6,581 nucleotides of DNA. Origin: an uncultured Pseudorhodoferax sp. (lineage in GTDB: Bacteria > Pseudomonadota > Gammaproteobacteria > Burkholderiales > Burkholderiaceae). The first letter of the stretch is position 1. The number at the start of each line of letters is the position of its first letter. The notes under the pieces are model-generated. The model had not been told where the DNA came from and did no database searches. It was given only the letters and a program-made list of their open reading frames with translations. The translations under genes and the position numbers were made by a program. Shown here piece after piece: positions 5,979-6,581 of the stretch. The DNA is taken from contig CAJYRH010000645.1 of assembly GCA_913776795.1 (NCBI GenBank), forward strand, positions 1-6,581, written 5' to 3'.

Positions 5979-6568
5979 GGCAGGCCCCGCGCTGCGATGG
6001 GGGTGGCCGTCGTCACCGCCAGCCAGGGGCCGGTGGACTGGCCGCGCAGGGCCGCCCAGTACCAGGCCGAGGTGTCGGTGAAGGCCTGGCCTTGGGCGTC
6101 GGTCGTGCGCTCGCACACGCGCAGCGGCTGGTTTCCCGCGCTGCCCGGGGGGGTGGCTGTGAAGCAGCGCCACAGCTGCGCATGCGCGTCGTGCTCCAGC
6201 CGCGCGCTGGCGATGCCATGGCCCAGCGCGCGGTAGCAGTCCTCGGCCGGATGCAGCATGCGCGTGGGCGCCGTCACGTGGCGCAGCACCAGCACGCGCT
6301 CGCCATCGGTCATGCGCGCGATGGCGCCCGGAAACTGCCGCGCGAAGCGTTGCTCCGCCGCCCCCAGGGCCAGCGGCCGCAGCGCGGCGCCTTCCCATCG
6401 GCTGGGCCATTCCCAGGCGCCGGCCTCGGCGGGCGCGGCCGCGTCGGGCCAGAGCGCCTGGGCCGCGCCCCACAGCGCGCACAAGGCCAACCCCGTGGCG
6501 AAGACGGTCTTGTGCAGCACGCGCTGCACGAAGCGGTTGGCGAACAGGGTTTCAAGCCGGGTGGGCAT
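5975..6568 (-). CDS. EpsI-like (exosortase-associated, DUF3485-type) membrane-anchored protein
   Basis: The 197-residue product has one N-terminal membrane segment (about 21-40) and an otherwise soluble, probably periplasmic body. The key evidence is LHPAEDCYRALGHGI, with H106 and C111. It fits the His-Pro-x-x-x-Cys-Tyr signature of EpsI/DUF3485 proteins, which accompany or are fused to exosortases and help in exopolysaccharide or protein-sorting systems. A second conserved-looking block, DTSAWYWAALRG followed by GPWLAV, fits the C-terminal part of that family. Further cysteines are C135 and C152. ATG 6568 is preferred over the in-frame GTG at 6574, because AGGGAGGT (6580-6573) is a Shine-Dalgarno site that the GTG would overlap. 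The stop overlaps the GTG of the glycosyltransferase. The family call is from motif memory, without alignment; an exosortase gene upstream would strengthen it. Confidence 0.72.
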   Translation of the reverse strand: MPTRLETLFANRFVQRVLHKTVFATGLALCALWGAAQALWPDAAAPAEAGAWEWPSRWEGAALRPLALGAAEQRFARQFPGAIARMTDGERVLVLRHVTAPTRMLHPAEDCYRALGHGIASARLEHDAHAQLWRCFTATPPGSAGNQPLRVCERTTDAQGQAFTDTSAWYWAALRGQSTGPWLAVTTATPIAARGLP

Positions 6569-6572
6569 GGCC

Positions 6573-6580
6573 ACCTCCCT
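6573..6580 (-). promoter_or_regulatory. Ribosome binding site of the EpsI-like gene
   Basis: On the minus strand AGGGAGGT precedes ATG 6568 with a 4-nt gap after the final T. The site decides the start: a GTG at 6574 is in frame but sits inside the Shine-Dalgarno sequence. Any promoter lies beyond the window edge. Confidence 0.7.
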
Positions 6581-6581
6581 G

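Noticed and set aside
6146..6152. Run of seven G as a possible sequencing error or frameshift in the EpsI-like gene
   Set aside because: The frame continues with family-like motifs on both sides of the run, so there is no sign of a frameshift.
5979..6482. Extension of the glycosyltransferase frame upstream of GTG 5978
   Set aside because: The extension overlaps the EpsI-like coding region out of frame and has Arg/Ala-rich, shadow-like composition. The GTG directly before the membrane segment fits much better.
6572..6574. GTG as start of the EpsI-like gene
   Set aside because: It lies inside the Shine-Dalgarno sequence AGGGAGGT; ATG 6568 has proper spacing.

Overview
The window is very GC-rich and tightly packed, with GTG starts and 4-nt stop/start overlaps. 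Together with the protein content (a 7TM-type NarL-family sensor kinase, a LAAC lipoprotein of a style common in Burkholderiales, an EpsI-like protein), this suggests a betaproteobacterium, probably Comamonadaceae or a close relative. The taxon is inferred from composition and protein style, not proven.

Layout. 2-445 (+): the 3' part of a MOSC-domain protein gene, cut by the left edge. 446-685: a convergent intergenic region with a ~30-bp imperfect inverted repeat placed just after both flanking genes and a GC-rich hairpin between the arms. 686-1354 (-) and 1351-3570 (-): a two-component pair, with the sensor kinase transcribed first and the response regulator second, joined by a GTGA overlap. 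3571-3690: a 120-bp divergent regulatory gap containing a dyad. 3691-4701 (+): a secreted lipoprotein with a strong ribosome binding site. 4692-5978 (-): a family 51 peptidoglycan glycosyltransferase with an unusual ~200-residue N-terminal extension. Its end overlaps the lipoprotein gene tail-to-tail. 5975-6568 (-): a membrane-anchored EpsI-like (exosortase-associated, DUF3485-type) protein, joined to the glycosyltransferase by a second GTGA overlap.

How the genes may work together. The right-hand pair (EpsI-like protein then glycosyltransferase) is clearly one translationally coupled unit and points to an envelope or exosortase-linked function. Its promoter, and perhaps an exosortase gene, would lie beyond the right edge. 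The sensor kinase/regulator pair is a complete phosphorelay unit divergent from the lipoprotein gene, so regulation of the lipoprotein by the pair is plausible but unproven. The MOSC gene is oriented independently. No RNA genes, CRISPR arrays, insertion sequences or transposases were seen.
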